Source: Ochromonas danica | Lineage: Eukaryota > Sar > Chrysophyceae > Chromulinales > Chromulinaceae | Direction: 5' to 3' | Length of the DNA: 64,000 nt | Assembly: GCA_015146655.1 (NCBI GenBank) | Contig: VKHL01000074.1 | Location: 1 to 64,000 of the forward strand | Shown: one piece after another, positions 10,520 to 22,231 of the stretch | Layout of the letters: every line of letters starts with the position of its first letter | How positions within the stretch are numbered: the stretch's first letter is position 1 | The notes under the pieces: model-generated | Told to the model about the DNA's origin: nothing | The model's input: the letters and a program-made list of their open reading frames with translations, nothing else | The model's database searches: none | Program-made: the position numbers and the translations under genes

Positions 10520-12677
10520 TCAAAAGATGGAACAAGAACACAAAGTATTCTGACTGAGAGCCAATGCTTCAGAAAGAGGAAGTAATGCATGAGAATTAGA
10601 ACCAGATGATGATTGAGAAGCTGTTAAAAGAGTTTGAAAATCATTCAAAATCTCACGATAATCACCATCTAAGGTAATTGTTCCAGAAATACTTCCCATA
10701 ATCTCTGAATTACTTCTAATAAAGAGATGATCAAAATGATAAGAGAAGGATAAACGATCATCTTTATTTACTTTCCCAGCACGTTTTAATTGATCTTGGA
10801 AAGTATTGAAAATAGTACGGAATGGTAAAGTAGCCACACCAATGAGATCATCTGCATTTGTTAAATCTTCATCCCAGACTGCAAAGATTAATGAAGCATT
10901 TTCTTCTAACTTTTCAATATCAATAGATGCAAATTGTAATGGAATGACATCAGGCCATTTTGGATCAATATTATGTTTCACAACAGATGTTTTAATACCA
11001 TAATTAGTAATATTACCATCCGTCTTTAATCTTCCACTACGTGTTAGTAATAAAGGTGCAGGATCTGTTGTAATAACAATATAAGGATCAGATAATCCAC
11101 CAAACATAGCAGCATCCATTTCTTCTAAATCATGTCCTTGTAAGTTTGTAATTACAAACTTTAATGTCTTAGGTAATAATGCATGAGGAGTATTGTTATT
11201 ATTAGATGATGATGATCTTTTATGAATTAACTTAGAATCTACACGAATAGCAGAGATTCCACGATAGATATTGACTTCAAATCCAGCACGTACAGGTTTA
11301 TGATCTGAACTAATTGCAGCTTCACAAGAATCAAAGAATTTTGCTTCTAAAGCTGAAGCAAAGGTTGGCATTGATTTATATAAGATACGATCTGTATAAC
11401 TTGGAATGCGTTTAGGATGATAAAATGATTGTATTTCTTGTGAATTAGTATTACTACCAGTAGACTTGTTAGATAAGATTTCAGGTGTTAAGGCAATACC
11501 ACGTTGACGCTTAAATGTTGGTGGGAAATGTTTTGGCTGTAATGCAATAAAATCATTTAAAACACGATTTGCTGCAATTTCACGATTTAGTTCATCATGT
11601 GCAATAATTTCATCAAATCGACCATGTTTAATCCATTCAATAACACGTTGACGATCTTGTTGATGTTGTTCTTTCTTACCAACACCACCTGACTTACCAC
11701 CACTACCACTACCTTCTTCCTCATCCTCCTCTTCTTCTTCTTCCTCATCATCATCATCTTCAGCATTACTTGCTAAGGTTAATTGCACATCTTCTGAAGC
11801 AGCAGTACTGTTATTGTTATTAGATGAGATGACATGGGTAGAGACAGCTTGACCACGTTGTGCACGTAAAGCAAGAATATTCTTCTTCGTACTACTTGGT
11901 ACTTTATTAGTTTCAAAAGTAGTACGATAATTCATATCACCCATCCAAAAGACATGATGGAATTGTTCAGTAATATCAATACGTGTATCACCAGCACGAA
12001 CACCACCCAAAATCTCAACAATGGATGCATTACGTTCTTCACAATGTTTTACACCTTCATGTGCAGTAAGATGACAAGAGACAAATGCAAGTTTAGTACC
12101 ATCAATAGTCAGTGTAACTAACAATCCTCCTTTGTTAGGGAAGACATGTAGGATACCCGTGTTTTCGATGGATTTTTCAGGTTTACCAACAATACGATGT
12201 CGTTTACTCTTCAGAATAAAGACATAGAGTTGTAATTGTGCACGAAAGCAATGTTCCAACTAGACAACAAAAACCAACACCATAGCACACATTTAGCACA
12301 GATCAAAACAAACGCACGCGCGCACACACACAGGCACACACACATACATACATACACGGGTAGCAAGCATATCAGACACAAGCTAAGAGTGGGGAGAAAG
12401 GAAAGGGGACAAAGTACAGTGTAGAGTACAGGGTTAGACTTACCTCCTCATATTGATCTCCAAGGATATCTCGAATATGTTTGCCTAAATGACTAATGGA
12501 ATCTGATCCATTACCAGCTTTCACACTATAGGTTGACTCTTGTAGACCAATGACAATCAAGTCATATTGACCAATAGCTTGTTTCTCTTCAAAGATTGCT
12601 TCCATTCCTTGAGGTTCAGCATTTCCCATATTCCATGTTGTCACAAAGATCTTCAACTTCTCTTGACTAGATGACAT
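10520..12677 (-). CDS. Inositol polyphosphate 5-phosphatase with C-terminal C2 domain
   Basis: Exons 12677-12444 and 12259-10520 join in phase 0 to 657 aa; the 184-bp intron carries CA-rich repeats. It removes the 5-phosphate from phosphoinositides or soluble inositol phosphates. The 5-phosphatase motifs are all present: FVTTWNMGNAEP (about 11-22), DLIVIGLQES (about 39-48), FVSCHLTAHEG, FWMGDMNYR (about 184), PSYTDRILYKS (about 367) and SSDHKPVRAGFEV (about 395). An Asp/Glu- and Gly-rich insert interrupts the catalytic domain between GDMNYR and the RVIEWIKHGRFDEI segment. A C2-like domain follows (KFVITNLQGHDLEEMD, SDPYIVITTDP), fitting membrane recruitment. The protein ends in CSCSIF; a CaaX-type lipid anchor is possible but imperfect (C-S-I-F). 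The exact 5-phosphatase subtype is not clear. Confidence 0.9.
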
Positions 12678-13441
12678 TATTATTAGTAGTAGTAGTTTGC
12701 TAGGAGGAGGAATTAAAAAATGATGACAAAGGTCAACGGTTTATAGTACTTGTAGACTAACTCTAACTGACTAAGAGACAAAAGATCGCAGAAGTTGCTG
12801 TCGTTTTGTCTTGTTGTGACGATCCAGTGCGGGTAGTACAGCAAGTGACATGTGAGCACAGTGGCAAAGAGGCAGAGAGAACTTCACATACAGCCACCAC
12901 CACACAACCTCCCCTGCCCTGTGCTGGGAGAACAATCCAATCCAAATTTTCAAAAACACGTTTATAGTATATCTTTTGGAAAAACGACTTCTGGAGATCT
13001 GTTAACTTAAGGTGATTAACTTAACGTTAACTTAACTTCTCAAGCTAACCCCTGCTGTTAACTTCAGAAGAGAAAATGTCGAGTCATTGCGGGAAATTCA
13101 TTTCCCCGCATCAAATAGACAATACACTACATAGTCTAGTACCAATACTATGATAATTATGTCCGAGCCATCAACGATGATGATGTTAACAAGAGAACTT
13201 GTCGATATTGTAGTTGTCCTTGTTGCCAAAGGAGTTGATTATCATTGACATCAACATCATCATCATCGTGTAGGTTAAAAATTCTACTACTGTAGTTAGT
13301 AATCTTCATCATCGTTATTAACACAAAAAACAATATATACAGAGTTTAACATGCTTTCCTTTCCTTTCCTTCGCTTTCTCCATCGGATAGACAAGCAGCA
13401 GGTGTCTACATGGCTGAAGGAAGGTGTTGATTGTTAAAGAG
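12678..13441. other. Intergenic region with GTTAAC-type palindromes
   Basis: No gene is visible. Around 13000-13065 the sequence repeats GTTAACTTAA-like palindromes at least four times in 65 bp. This is upstream of the 5-phosphatase start and could hold its promoter, but no known element is identified. Confidence 0.35.
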
Positions 13442-14020
13442 TTATGGGGTGCTCAATTCTAACCAATCATTCTGTTTGGGTGGGATAACCCATCGTGTTG
13501 TTGAAGGATGATTCACAACACGAATAACAACCATCCAGATATCAATATGATGCGTTAAAGCAATCTTATATCGTATCTGCATAATACCTAATAGGTTTTG
13601 TTCTAATGTAAACCATGGTTTATTGGTTATATAGAGAGGTGGAAGAGAAATGAAGTCAACATATCGATCTAACAAATGATCCATATCAGCAGCACGTCCA
13701 ATATTAAACCAATCTTCATTACCATTATTATAAATAGCTCGATTAGCATAATAGATTGTACCATCTGTTCCTGGTGAAGTTGGACCAAAGTCAAAAACTG
13801 ATAAATCAGGAAATGGTTGTACGGGAGCAATATCTGGACGTAGACGTAACTTATAAGCATATTGACATCCATTAGCAAGAGCAAATTGTTTAGCAGCTAG
13901 ATTACCACTTAAATGCAAAACTTTCGCGCAATGATGCGAACGAAGTTGACCAAAAGATACTCCACCATATGACCCAGGGCAGTCATAATTAAATCCAACA
14001 CTCTTCTCTACTCTTGTCAT
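13442..14020 (-). CDS. Short glycosyltransferase-like protein (hypothetical)
   Basis: The single frame encodes 192 aa. The pattern G-x-Y-A-Y-K-L-R-L-R-P-D-I followed by a YYANR and NEDWFNIGRAADM segment resembles hypothetical eukaryotic proteins that look like nucleotide-sugar transferases, where a Tyr-x-x-x-R-x-R-x-D segment marks the donor-binding fold. No signal peptide or membrane segment is visible. It is short for such a protein, and the first residues (MTRVEKSVGF) lead straight into the motif region, so either an upstream exon is missing from my reading or it is a truncated relative. Its start lies only 37 bp from the divergent start at 14058. The family call is tentative. Confidence 0.4.
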   Translation of the reverse strand: MTRVEKSVGFNYDCPGSYGGVSFGQLRSHHCAKVLHLSGNLAAKQFALANGCQYAYKLRLRPDIAPVQPFPDLSVFDFGPTSPGTDGTIYYANRAIYNNGNEDWFNIGRAADMDHLLDRYVDFISLPPLYITNKPWFTLEQNLLGIMQIRYKIALTHHIDIWMVVIRVVNHPSTTRWVIPPKQNDWLELSTP

Positions 14021-14057
14021 TTACTAACAAACTTGTCATCAATCTCAATATCTCAAG

Positions 14058-14502
14058 ATGTCCACTCCTTCTTCTTCTTCTTTTGTTGATATCCATGGAT
14101 ACAGTAAGTACTCTCCTCTCTCTCTCTCCCTCTCTGCTTCTAGCTGTTACTAATACTATTGCTTATTACCAATTAGTTCGTCCTTCCACTGGCAAGAAGA
14201 ATAATCGCCCTCCACCAGGTGGACACAGTTCTATCGTATTCGGTGACGAGTTCTCTCCTGTCACCAGCTTTGACAGCTATGATGCCCCTAGTGGCAATCT
14301 GCGCTCTCTGTCCACTGACTCTCAAGACAGTGCTATTTCCTGGGGTAGTCCATCTCGTGTGAGGAAAGCAGTCGATCGCACTTCCATCCGCACAGTGTTG
14401 GAACAAGACGATCATCACCCTTCTCGCTCTCTTAGTGGTGAGAGCAGCAGCCGCAAAGTGCGTGGTCCTGTGGGTGGACCTACTTCTATCCTTCTGGGTT
14501 AG
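14058..14502 (+). CDS. Jupiter/HN1 (JPT)-like small microtubule-associated protein
   Basis: Exon 14058-14103 (MSTPSSSSFVDIHGY) joins exon 14177-14502 over a 73-bp intron with GTAAGT donor and AATTAG acceptor, restoring frame to 123 aa. It is small, basic and Ser-rich with no membrane segment. The signature is the repeated short motif P-P-G-G-x-S-S-x-x-F-G (RPPPGGHSSIVFG) near the N-terminus and GPVGGPTSILLG at the extreme C-terminus. Jupiter/HN1 proteins, and plant SPIRAL1 proteins more distantly, carry such paired PGG-SS-LG ends and bind microtubules. The middle is low complexity with likely phosphosites. An unspliced reading would give a poly-Leu N-terminus from the intron, which I consider an artefact. 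Strength: two motif copies at the expected ends; weakness: short motifs. Confidence 0.6.
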
Positions 14503-15363
14503 ATCTTTCTTATCAATTCGCAGTAGTCAGTCCTCTCTCTGGACTAGTTACCTCACTCACTCTCTCTGACTATTATTCAATGCAGTCCCATCTATCTTTA
14601 TCCATACTACTACAGCAGCCTGGTTTTGCTCTTTTTGCTCTTCTCGTTGACTCTATTTGATCACTTCTTGCTTCTCGCTCTCATTCACTCACTAACGGCT
14701 GTTTTCCATCTTCTCAATCTTAACTTAAAGCACTGGAACAAGTGCTGTAGAGTCATTGTTGATGATGATGATGAGGCATATATTCTGTCGCTTGTGCCTC
14801 ACTGTAATAACTTAATAATGGCTTCGTATGATTTATGACTTTTCTTACTTAGTTTGTTTATTATTATCATCTTTTATGGCAGGTGGAATATTCTTGTTGT
14901 GTTGCAGAGACTTGAACGAGGTGTGTTAATGACGATTAATCGATGTATTGATTATACAAAAGCATCCAAAGGAGTAAAACTGGTACCTAAATATGAAACA
15001 TTTGATTTAATGGAAACATTTTCGTTACCATTGAATTGTATGAAAGATATCCAAAATCATATTGCTATAACATCACAACCTATTCCAACAACCATCTGTG
15101 CAACGTAGAGCTGGTATCCATCATGCAATACAACAATAGATGAACTGGTTTTCCAACAAAGGAAATGCTTAAATATTGAGGAAATGCTTATGCTGGATAT
15201 GGATAAACCGAATGTATCGACTTTAACCATGCAATAATGAAGTTTTCTAAGTTTTCTAATAGTCTATTATGAGTTGGACACCGCTGTTCCAGCAATTCCA
15301 GAATTCCTACCTCACGAAACTCCGAAATTGCCTTCCCTCGTTCTTCTCTCACAGCAATGAGAA
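14503..15363. other. Intergenic; one unexplained open stretch at 14890-15108
   Basis: No gene is supported. A frame at 14890-15108 reads like ordered protein (LERGVLMTINRCIDYTKASKGVKL, then ETFDLMETFSLPLNCM) and is preceded by an acceptor-like TTTTATGGCAG. I found no matching upstream exon. It may be an exon of an unrecognised gene or a relic. Confidence 0.25.
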
Positions 15364-18300
15364 ATGGGAATGATGAGAGATCTATTATCTTCCATACTAC
15401 TTCCTAGAATTATCTCTTTCACTACACTCTATTGCCTAGTATGGAGTGTTTGGATAGTTCCAGGAGTTAGAGCAGTAAGAAATCATCCTCGTGATTATTT
15501 GGATAATTTTGAAGCACAAGTCTTCCGTCAACATCTTCAAGATGCACTAGAGGAAAGTCAACAATTACTATCCAAAGAGAAAAGTCAAACTCTTAGGATT
15601 CTTAACCCTGATCTTCCACATCAATATCAAGATAAATATCTTGTTATGGAAGAGCAAAGCAAGAGTTTGTTTTCTTCATTATTAGAAACTTTCTCTCTCC
15701 TAGGCATGACCACCACGTTCAATATTTTCAAAAATGGTCACAAAATGCTACTTTAACATTAACATGGAAAGAAATGAAAACATGTCAGTATCTTCGTGCA
15801 GAACAAAGAGAAGAAGAATCTCTTCATGCTGGACATCGTAAAGTCATAACAACAGAACATTCTTCTGATATTTCACCACTTTCATCTTCGACTACTTCTG
15901 TTCAAAAGAAGGTCTTCATAACCATCATTGAACATGTTTATGAGTGTAAGCAAAGTTATACTTTGAAAATCATTCGTAATGGTGGATTAAATAATAACAA
16001 TAACAATAATGATAATAATGACACAACTACTACTACTGCTATGGATCCTCCTCATGAGAAAGAAGTCATTCTAACTCAACGGACTAACAAGTTAGAAATA
16101 ACCTCTCGTATGAAATCTCCACCTATATTTGATCAAGAATCTGTTCATACAGTACGAATAGATTGGATTTTTGATTTATTATCTAATTTCCGAATTAATC
16201 GTGAAGCCTTAGATTGTCATACTCCTTCTAATAATAAAGAAGTAAATACTATTGCAGAAGAAGTTTGGAAATTGAAGAATTTTCTACATCAAGTAGTACA
16301 AGATTTGATTATATTGTGGGATTTAGATCCTACTTCTTCTTCTATCAATCTTACAAATCTTGATTGGGTGAAATCAGCTAATGAACAGGTTTTCATTCCT
16401 ATTGTAGCCTTTCTACAAGAGATCAGAAATCAACAATCAACTCCTCCTTTCAATGAAAGTCATAGTACTAGTACTAGTAGTTATTATGATGTATTACTGT
16501 GGTCGAGTGAGGAGTTGCAAATCTTATCGAAAGAACAACGAAGAGGATTGGCTAATGTGCTAGAAGAGGTAAAAGAGCGCTATCCTGATGATAAAGTGAC
16601 ACAACATCCTATTAATCGTCATCAAGCTAGCTTGATTCTTCTTCTAAAGCATAGTATACGTGTCTCAACACTCTATCTTGGTGCTGTGAGTTATATTGAA
16701 GAAATGTTGAGACAACAAGTGATTGCAGCAATTGGTAGGACAGTTACTTCCTATGATATGAATCGATACATGTCTTTTCATTATCATCATCTTTATCAAC
16801 CAGCGTTTTCTCCTAAACCTTGGTCTGTCGCTGTGCGAAGGTCTCAATTACACTCACCTGAAGGTGATCTACGCCTGGAAGTTGATCTTGTGAACCCCCT
16901 TGCCAGACAAGGTCAGTCGATTGTACCAGTTGAAACATATTCAATATCGTCAAATGCTACTCTGCCCATGTCTTTCCCTATTAATGCTGCTACGAGAATC
17001 AAATTCACTGGAAAACGTCATTTGCATGGTTGGTTACATCACGAGTTTGCTACAAGTGGTTCTCCTTCAACTCCTCGTTTGATTGCTACTGCGAGGCAGT
17101 TTTCTTCGTATATTGTTTTACTTGGACAAATTTCTTCTACAACCACTTTTGAACCAAAATATGCCTTTATTATCAAAAATAAGGAAGAACTCACCATTCC
17201 CTTGTCTATGGAAATCCTACCCAATGCTAAACAATTCCGTGAAGCAATAAGTAGTCTATCACCTGAACAACAAGCCTTTGCTAAAGCTTTCCGTGCTATG
17301 CAGCTAGAAAGTACTTTATTTGGGATTGTCACTGTGCAGATCAAACCACAGTTAGAGAAAGTGCTGAACCTCCAACCAGACAGTCTGACCAAAGAGATCA
17401 AGCTCACACAAGATCTAATGGATCTATTCATCGATTATCAAATTCCTGCTGATCTACTTTCCTTTGATGAGTCAACCAAAGGATCTGATGGTAGTAGTAG
17501 CGTCACAGGTGAAGAGCGCTTGATGAAAGTAAAGGAACATGTCAAGCAAATGAAAGCCATGTTGGCGGATCTGAAAGGAGAAGAAGTGAATACTAAGCAG
17601 ACAGAGCGAGCATTTACAGGATCTTCTACTAGCTGTCCATCAGCCTATTCTATCCGTATTCCATCGGGATCTCCAACTTCTTGTCCATCCTCGGTTCCAA
17701 CTTCTTGTCCATCCTCCGTTCCAACTTCTTGTCCATCCTCCGTTCCAACTAGTTGTCCAACCGGATCACCTGCTACATCCGCCAATCTCAGAGGAGGTGG
17801 AACAACGACAAACCACGCTGATTTTTCTCATAGAGTATTGGTGGATGACTTGAGTTTCCCCAGTGTGAATGAAGAAGCTGGCGGAGAAACTACAGAGACT
17901 GCAAAGGAACCAATGCGTCCTGAGGATTACTCCACAGATGTTATGGAGGATGAGTCTATTGTTGGTGGCGCAGCCCTCATTGAGTATTACAAATTTCCAC
18001 AGCTTCTGGACAATGCATTTGATGGATTGGATACTTCTCATGCTGTGCAACCTGCTATTCTTCATGTGCGAGAGGATTGGCAACGAAGAAAACCACAAGC
18101 CTTGGCTATGGGGAAGGATGCTAAGCCTCTGGAACTTCGCCCTTCATCGAATGATTTACAAAACGAGAAGGAAGCTGCTTTTGAGCTTTTGGATGCTTTG
18201 ACTCGTTCTGGTGGACTACTGATCGAGCATGCTGATCTATATGTGATTGTTACTGCAGTGCATTCGTTCGCGGACAGTGTGATGGATACTCTTGTTCACC

Positions 18301-18485
18301 AGAATATTAATCCCATCGAGCATATCGAACAATCTAGTTTGATTATGGCCTCAACTCTGTACAAACATCCAGCACAGAAATTGATACAATCATCACAAGT
18401 CTCTCGCTTCTTGGATCGAATCCAATCTACTGAATCAAGTCGACCAGACTCTTCTCAAGCGCTAAAGAAGATTCTTGGCGCGTAA
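15364..18485 (+). CDS. Large secreted or type I-like glycoprotein with PTSCPSSV repeats (unknown family)
   Basis: The first frame (15364 onward) begins with a clear signal peptide (hydrophobic to about residue 35, VPGVRA cleavage-like site). A second frame runs to 18485. They fit in frame if 15669-15703 is removed as a 35-bp GT-AG intron, giving 1028 aa; a longer intron with an unseen donor is the alternative. I do not recognise the middle region. It has long helical stretches and one Asn/Thr-rich insert. Residues around 650-685 hold about four 8-residue units of the PTSCPSSV type, encoded by 24-bp near-identical DNA units. A structured C-terminal domain follows, containing HADLYVIVTAVHSFADSVMDTLVHQNINP. 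No C-terminal membrane anchor is evident, so the protein is probably secreted or lumenal. Confidence 0.6.
17668..17770 (+). repeat. 24-bp coding minisatellite (PTSCPSSV units)
   Basis: Four near-identical 24-bp units of the type CCAACTTCTTGTCCATCCTC plus CGTT lie in tandem within the secreted-protein gene and encode PTSCPSSV. They differ by one or two bases, which suggests recent unit turnover. A degenerate further unit follows (CCAACTAGTTGTCCAACC). Confidence 0.8.
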
Positions 18486-18982
18486 TCATGTTCACAAATC
18501 ATATTATAAATTGGCTTCATAACATTGGTTTAAAGAAGCAAAATATTTAATTATTATTAAGCACTGACTTTGCTTTCCCTAGTGTGAGTTCAACGTGAGT
18601 TTTAGCTGTTTATGATAAGCGCAATGGACAGTTTCCATTGAATGCTAACTTACTCTTGTGGTTTTGATTCTGCAGTTAGCTATGCCAATATTCCATAGTT
18701 TTGGCCATTCTATCCTCGTACGTGTTTTTCACTTCTCATGCATCTAACTCCTGTTGGATTGCCCTTCGAGCGGTCATTGCTATACAAAGATAGATATTCT
18801 CTTGACTCTTCTTATGAAATTACGAAAATTGGAAAATAAAATGAATAAACTGTTATTGATAAAACTGACGGTTTCATGTTAAACAGGTTATAGGGTTTAT
18901 AAAAAGAGAAAAGCTGGTTTTATGTAGTGATTATCGACTTTCCCTCTTCACCAGAAGAGGACAAAGCAGTTAGTCGATCACC
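18486..18982. other. Intergenic, nothing recognised
   Basis: This AT-rich spacer of about 500 bp lies between two same-strand genes. I see no gene, repeat or RNA. Confidence 0.4.
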
Positions 18983-20757
18983 GTGGATAGAGTCATCATG
19001 ACATCTCGACACAGTATGATGCAATCAACAGCGAGGTCCTCTCAACTATCTTCCACTCGCATGTCTTCTTCTCTTCCTCTCGAAGGAGAAGAGGTAGAAG
19101 ATGATGATAGAGTGAGAGAGGAAGATGAAGAAGAAGAGGTAGGAGGAGGAGGAGAGCCATTCTTCAAGACTGCTATCGATCTCTCCACTCGTTCAATAGT
19201 ACGAGGAGCAGGAGCAGGGGGTAGAGGTGGAGGAGCAGGAGGAGACAGTATCTATCGTCTACCTCCTGTAGTCAACTTTGTTGCTTTAAGAGAAACCTTC
19301 CTCTCAGAAGCACCTTTTGTTAAACGAAGTAATCGATTATTTTGGAAGAAATGGATTGATAGTCGTCAATATAGTCAAGCTCTTGCCTTATCATTACTCT
19401 TCATTACTAATTGTATCTCAGAGAATGGTGCTGTCCATCTTGACCGTCTCTATCAGATAGAAAACAGCCTTTTGATAGAGAAAATGGCGGGAAATATCTC
19501 AGAAATGTTGACTTTAGACCGCGACCTCTTACATCAGTCTCATGCACATGATTTGTTATTTACACGATTACCTGAAGTCTTTGCTTATATGATATTAAAC
19601 TCATTATTAGCTAGTCTACCTAAACTAGCACGTGTCTATTATACTGGACAATTTCGTGAGATTTTATTAGATTGGTTAGATGAGGTAATAGGAGGATTAA
19701 GAAAGACGGATTGTAGAAGAGATAGAGATTGGCTATTTGCTGATTGTACCAAGAATAATGTGGTAGTTATTCATAATACTGGAGCAGGAGGAGGAGGGAG
19801 TACCAGTCGTAGTGGTCCTCCTCCTCCTCCTCCTACTGGGGGGACTAGTAGTAGAGGGGGTACAAGTGGAGAAGGGAGTAGTCCCTCCTCTCCTCTCTTA
19901 GGTACTAGCGGTGGTGGAGCAGGAGGAGGAGGTCGTCTACCTGCTTTGAAGAGGCAAGGTACTATTCGATCGGGTCCCTCCTCCTCCTCCTACACCACCA
20001 CCAATAACCAACCTTTCGCCTCTTCCTCTACTCCTCAACAGGAGCAAGAAGGGACTAGTCGTGACTCCACTGGTGCTGCTGTTCCTTTCAAGCTCTTCCC
20101 TGTTGTTCTAGAGGCTCAGGCGGCAGAGAATCGCTACCGTGACAGTCATGACCTCTCTCGCTTTGGCAGAGCTACCTCTTGCTTTCTCTTACAGAACTCT
20201 CCTCTGGTCAAACTTTACCTTCGTAATGGACGATCGGTTAGTTGCCCCTCCCCCTCCCACACCTCCTCCCCCTACCCCCTTCCCCTGTAATTGACTGACG
20301 GGTGATGGATGGTGATGATGGTGTTCTATAGAGTTCTGAGAGTCATCAATGTCAACATCCTCTCAAGATCAGTCTCTCACACTATCCTGAGAGACCTTTA
20401 GTCTCTATGCAACCTGAAATCATTACTAAAGCAGGTAACTTCCGTGAGAAACGTATTAATAACAAGCGATTACAACAAGTACTCAAGAGTAGTGGACAGC
20501 ATCGAGTAGCTATTCTAGAAGAAGTGAAGCGGAAGGATCAAGAAGTCAAAAGAGACTTATTGCGGATTAAACACGCTTATCAGATTCAGATTGATCTCTT
20601 GAATAAAAAACCTGTTTCTCAAAAACAGTTGTTAGCAGCTGCTACTACGATTGAACAAGCGAAGGTTGCTGCTGCAGGAGGTGGTAATGGAGGAGGAGGA
20701 GGAGGAGGTAATTTAGCTATGAGTAGTGATAGCAACAATAATAATAACGGTAACTGA
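18983..20757 (+). CDS. FAM227-like protein
   Basis: Exon 18983-20236 joins exon 20332-20757 in phase 0 over a 95-bp intron, giving 559 aa. The N-terminus is acidic and Gly-rich. The ordered core (about residues 95-255) has the FAM227 pattern: LPPVVNFVALRETFLSEAP, FWKKWIDSRQYSQALALSLLF, then LFTRLPEVFAYMILNSLLASLP and FREILLDWLDEVIGGLRK. After a Gly/Pro/Ser-rich insert comes SPLVKLYL and, in exon 2, HPLKISLSHYPERPLVSM, like the family's SPL and PLKIS-type ends, then a basic helical tail and Gly/Asn repeats. FAM227 proteins are poorly characterised but are linked to ciliated lineages. The family call comes from my recollection of its conserved blocks and has not been checked by search. Confidence 0.5.
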
Positions 20758-20877
20758 AGTCTTGTAGACTATCTGCAATGTCCATTTTAGCTTTACAAAC
20801 GCGTTTTTATTAGAAACGGTGGAACAAACATGTTCTGAGAGGCGAAGTGAGTCATTAGCGAAGAGAGTGTGGGATAA

Positions 20878-21906
20878 ATGATGACAGGAGGTGGAGGCTC
20901 CATCTACTGCCACCCCAGGGGGTGGAGACTATGGTTGACTTTACTGACCATGCTGTACATGGGCAGTATTTCCACGTACTCTCTGCATACCCTCACTCCA
21001 CCTGCTGTGCCTCCTGTCTCTCACTCTGTCAGTACCACCGCCACCACTACCACTAGTACTGAGGTCCTACCTCCACTAGATACCTTCTCCAATACTCTAC
21101 TGGTGCGCAGTCATTCTAATTCTTCTTCCTCCTCCTCTCTCTGGAGGTATCCAGTCTTCTCCTCGGACTACACCATCTCTCTCTTAGGAGAAGAAGAAGT
21201 TCAAACAGCTGCAGAATTGATTGTTCATTGCCATTACAAACCTCTTCGACAACGATTCCCTCGTTCTCCTCGATTGCTAGGACTACACTTCCTTGATCAC
21301 TACCTTGCCCATCATTTCAGGAATTCTGTTCGTCAGGGTTTTCGATTACGTTGCCCACAACGACTTCTTAGTCCCTCATGTCAGCGTAATGAAGAGTCGA
21401 TCATTTTCTTATGCAAAAAACTGAAAAAGAAGGTATCTTTCAGTGAAGAAGAAGAAGAGGAAGAGGAGAAGAAGAAGATCATAGTCAATGAAGAGAATGA
21501 GAAGGATGAGTTGGTTGGTCTGGTAGAAGTCTATCCTACCCATACACCTTATCTATGTAATCTCTCTATCCTGTCTACCTATCGTCGACAAGGCTTAGGA
21601 AGGTATTTAATTCATCTAGTTGAGACCTTCCTACGAGAAGTATGGCGGGAAGAGGATGTGGTACTACATGTTGAAGAAGGTAACAGACCAGCATTAGCTT
21701 TCTATCAGGCATTGGGTTATCATCGTATGGGAAAGATTCCTCCTGAGCCATTTGCTTTACCTCATGTAGATCACCTACTCTCTGGTGGTAGCCGTTCTTT
21801 GGTGAGGTTCTATAAGCCACTCATTACCACTGCTAGAGAGAGAGGGAAACAGCGACACTCCCCCATCTCCTCCTCTACTGTTTCCACTTCTATTAGTCAT
21901 TCTTGA
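20878..21906 (+). CDS. GNAT-family N-acetyltransferase with N-terminal hydrophobic leader
   Basis: The single frame encodes 342 aa. The acetyl-CoA-binding motif A is clear: CNLSILSTYRRQGLGRYLIHLVETFL (about residues 225-250), with the R-x-x-G-x-G/R pyrophosphate loop. Motif B follows as VVLHVEEGNRPALAFYQALGYHRMG. This pairing of LxNLSVxxxYRRxGxG and a YxxLGY end is typical of plastid and related GNATs acetylating protein N-termini, lysines or small amines. The leader (residues about 15-40, LWLTLLTMLYMGSISTYSL) looks like a signal or transit segment, so it may be organellar. An acidic and basic insert (EEEEEEEEKKK) interrupts the domain before motif A. The substrate is unknown. Confidence 0.75.
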   Translation: MMTGGGGSIYCHPRGWRLWLTLLTMLYMGSISTYSLHTLTPPAVPPVSHSVSTTATTTTSTEVLPPLDTFSNTLLVRSHSNSSSSSSLWRYPVFSSDYTISLLGEEEVQTAAELIVHCHYKPLRQRFPRSPRLLGLHFLDHYLAHHFRNSVRQGFRLRCPQRLLSPSCQRNEESIIFLCKKLKKKVSFSEEEEEEEEKKKIIVNEENEKDELVGLVEVYPTHTPYLCNLSILSTYRRQGLGRYLIHLVETFLREVWREEDVVLHVEEGNRPALAFYQALGYHRMGKIPPEPFALPHVDHLLSGGSRSLVRFYKPLITTARERGKQRHSPISSSTVSTSISHS

Positions 21907-22231
21907 TCATTAACTTAGACGTGGTAGCAAATCATGACTGTGTGGTCTAAGCATGATCAACAACATATGATGAGAGAGAGACTCACTCTAAGAACGAGGA
22001 CAGCTTAGAAGAGCGAGCTCGTCATGTAGTGGGTACACAACCGAATGGCCGGAGTTGGTTTGTACGTATGCAATAAGAACTAATTAATTAATGTTCTTGC
22101 TAGAATCTTCCTTCCCCTCCACTAGCACTCTCGGAGGAAGGAGTTAAGTTGAGCTCTTATGAGGGAATTACTATATCTTCTCACTAGACTAGCCACTAGA
22201 TTACGTGGTGATACCCTAGCACATCTTGTGA
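21907..22231. other. Convergent intergenic spacer, nothing recognised
   Basis: 325 bp lie between two convergent genes. No feature was identified. Confidence 0.4.
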
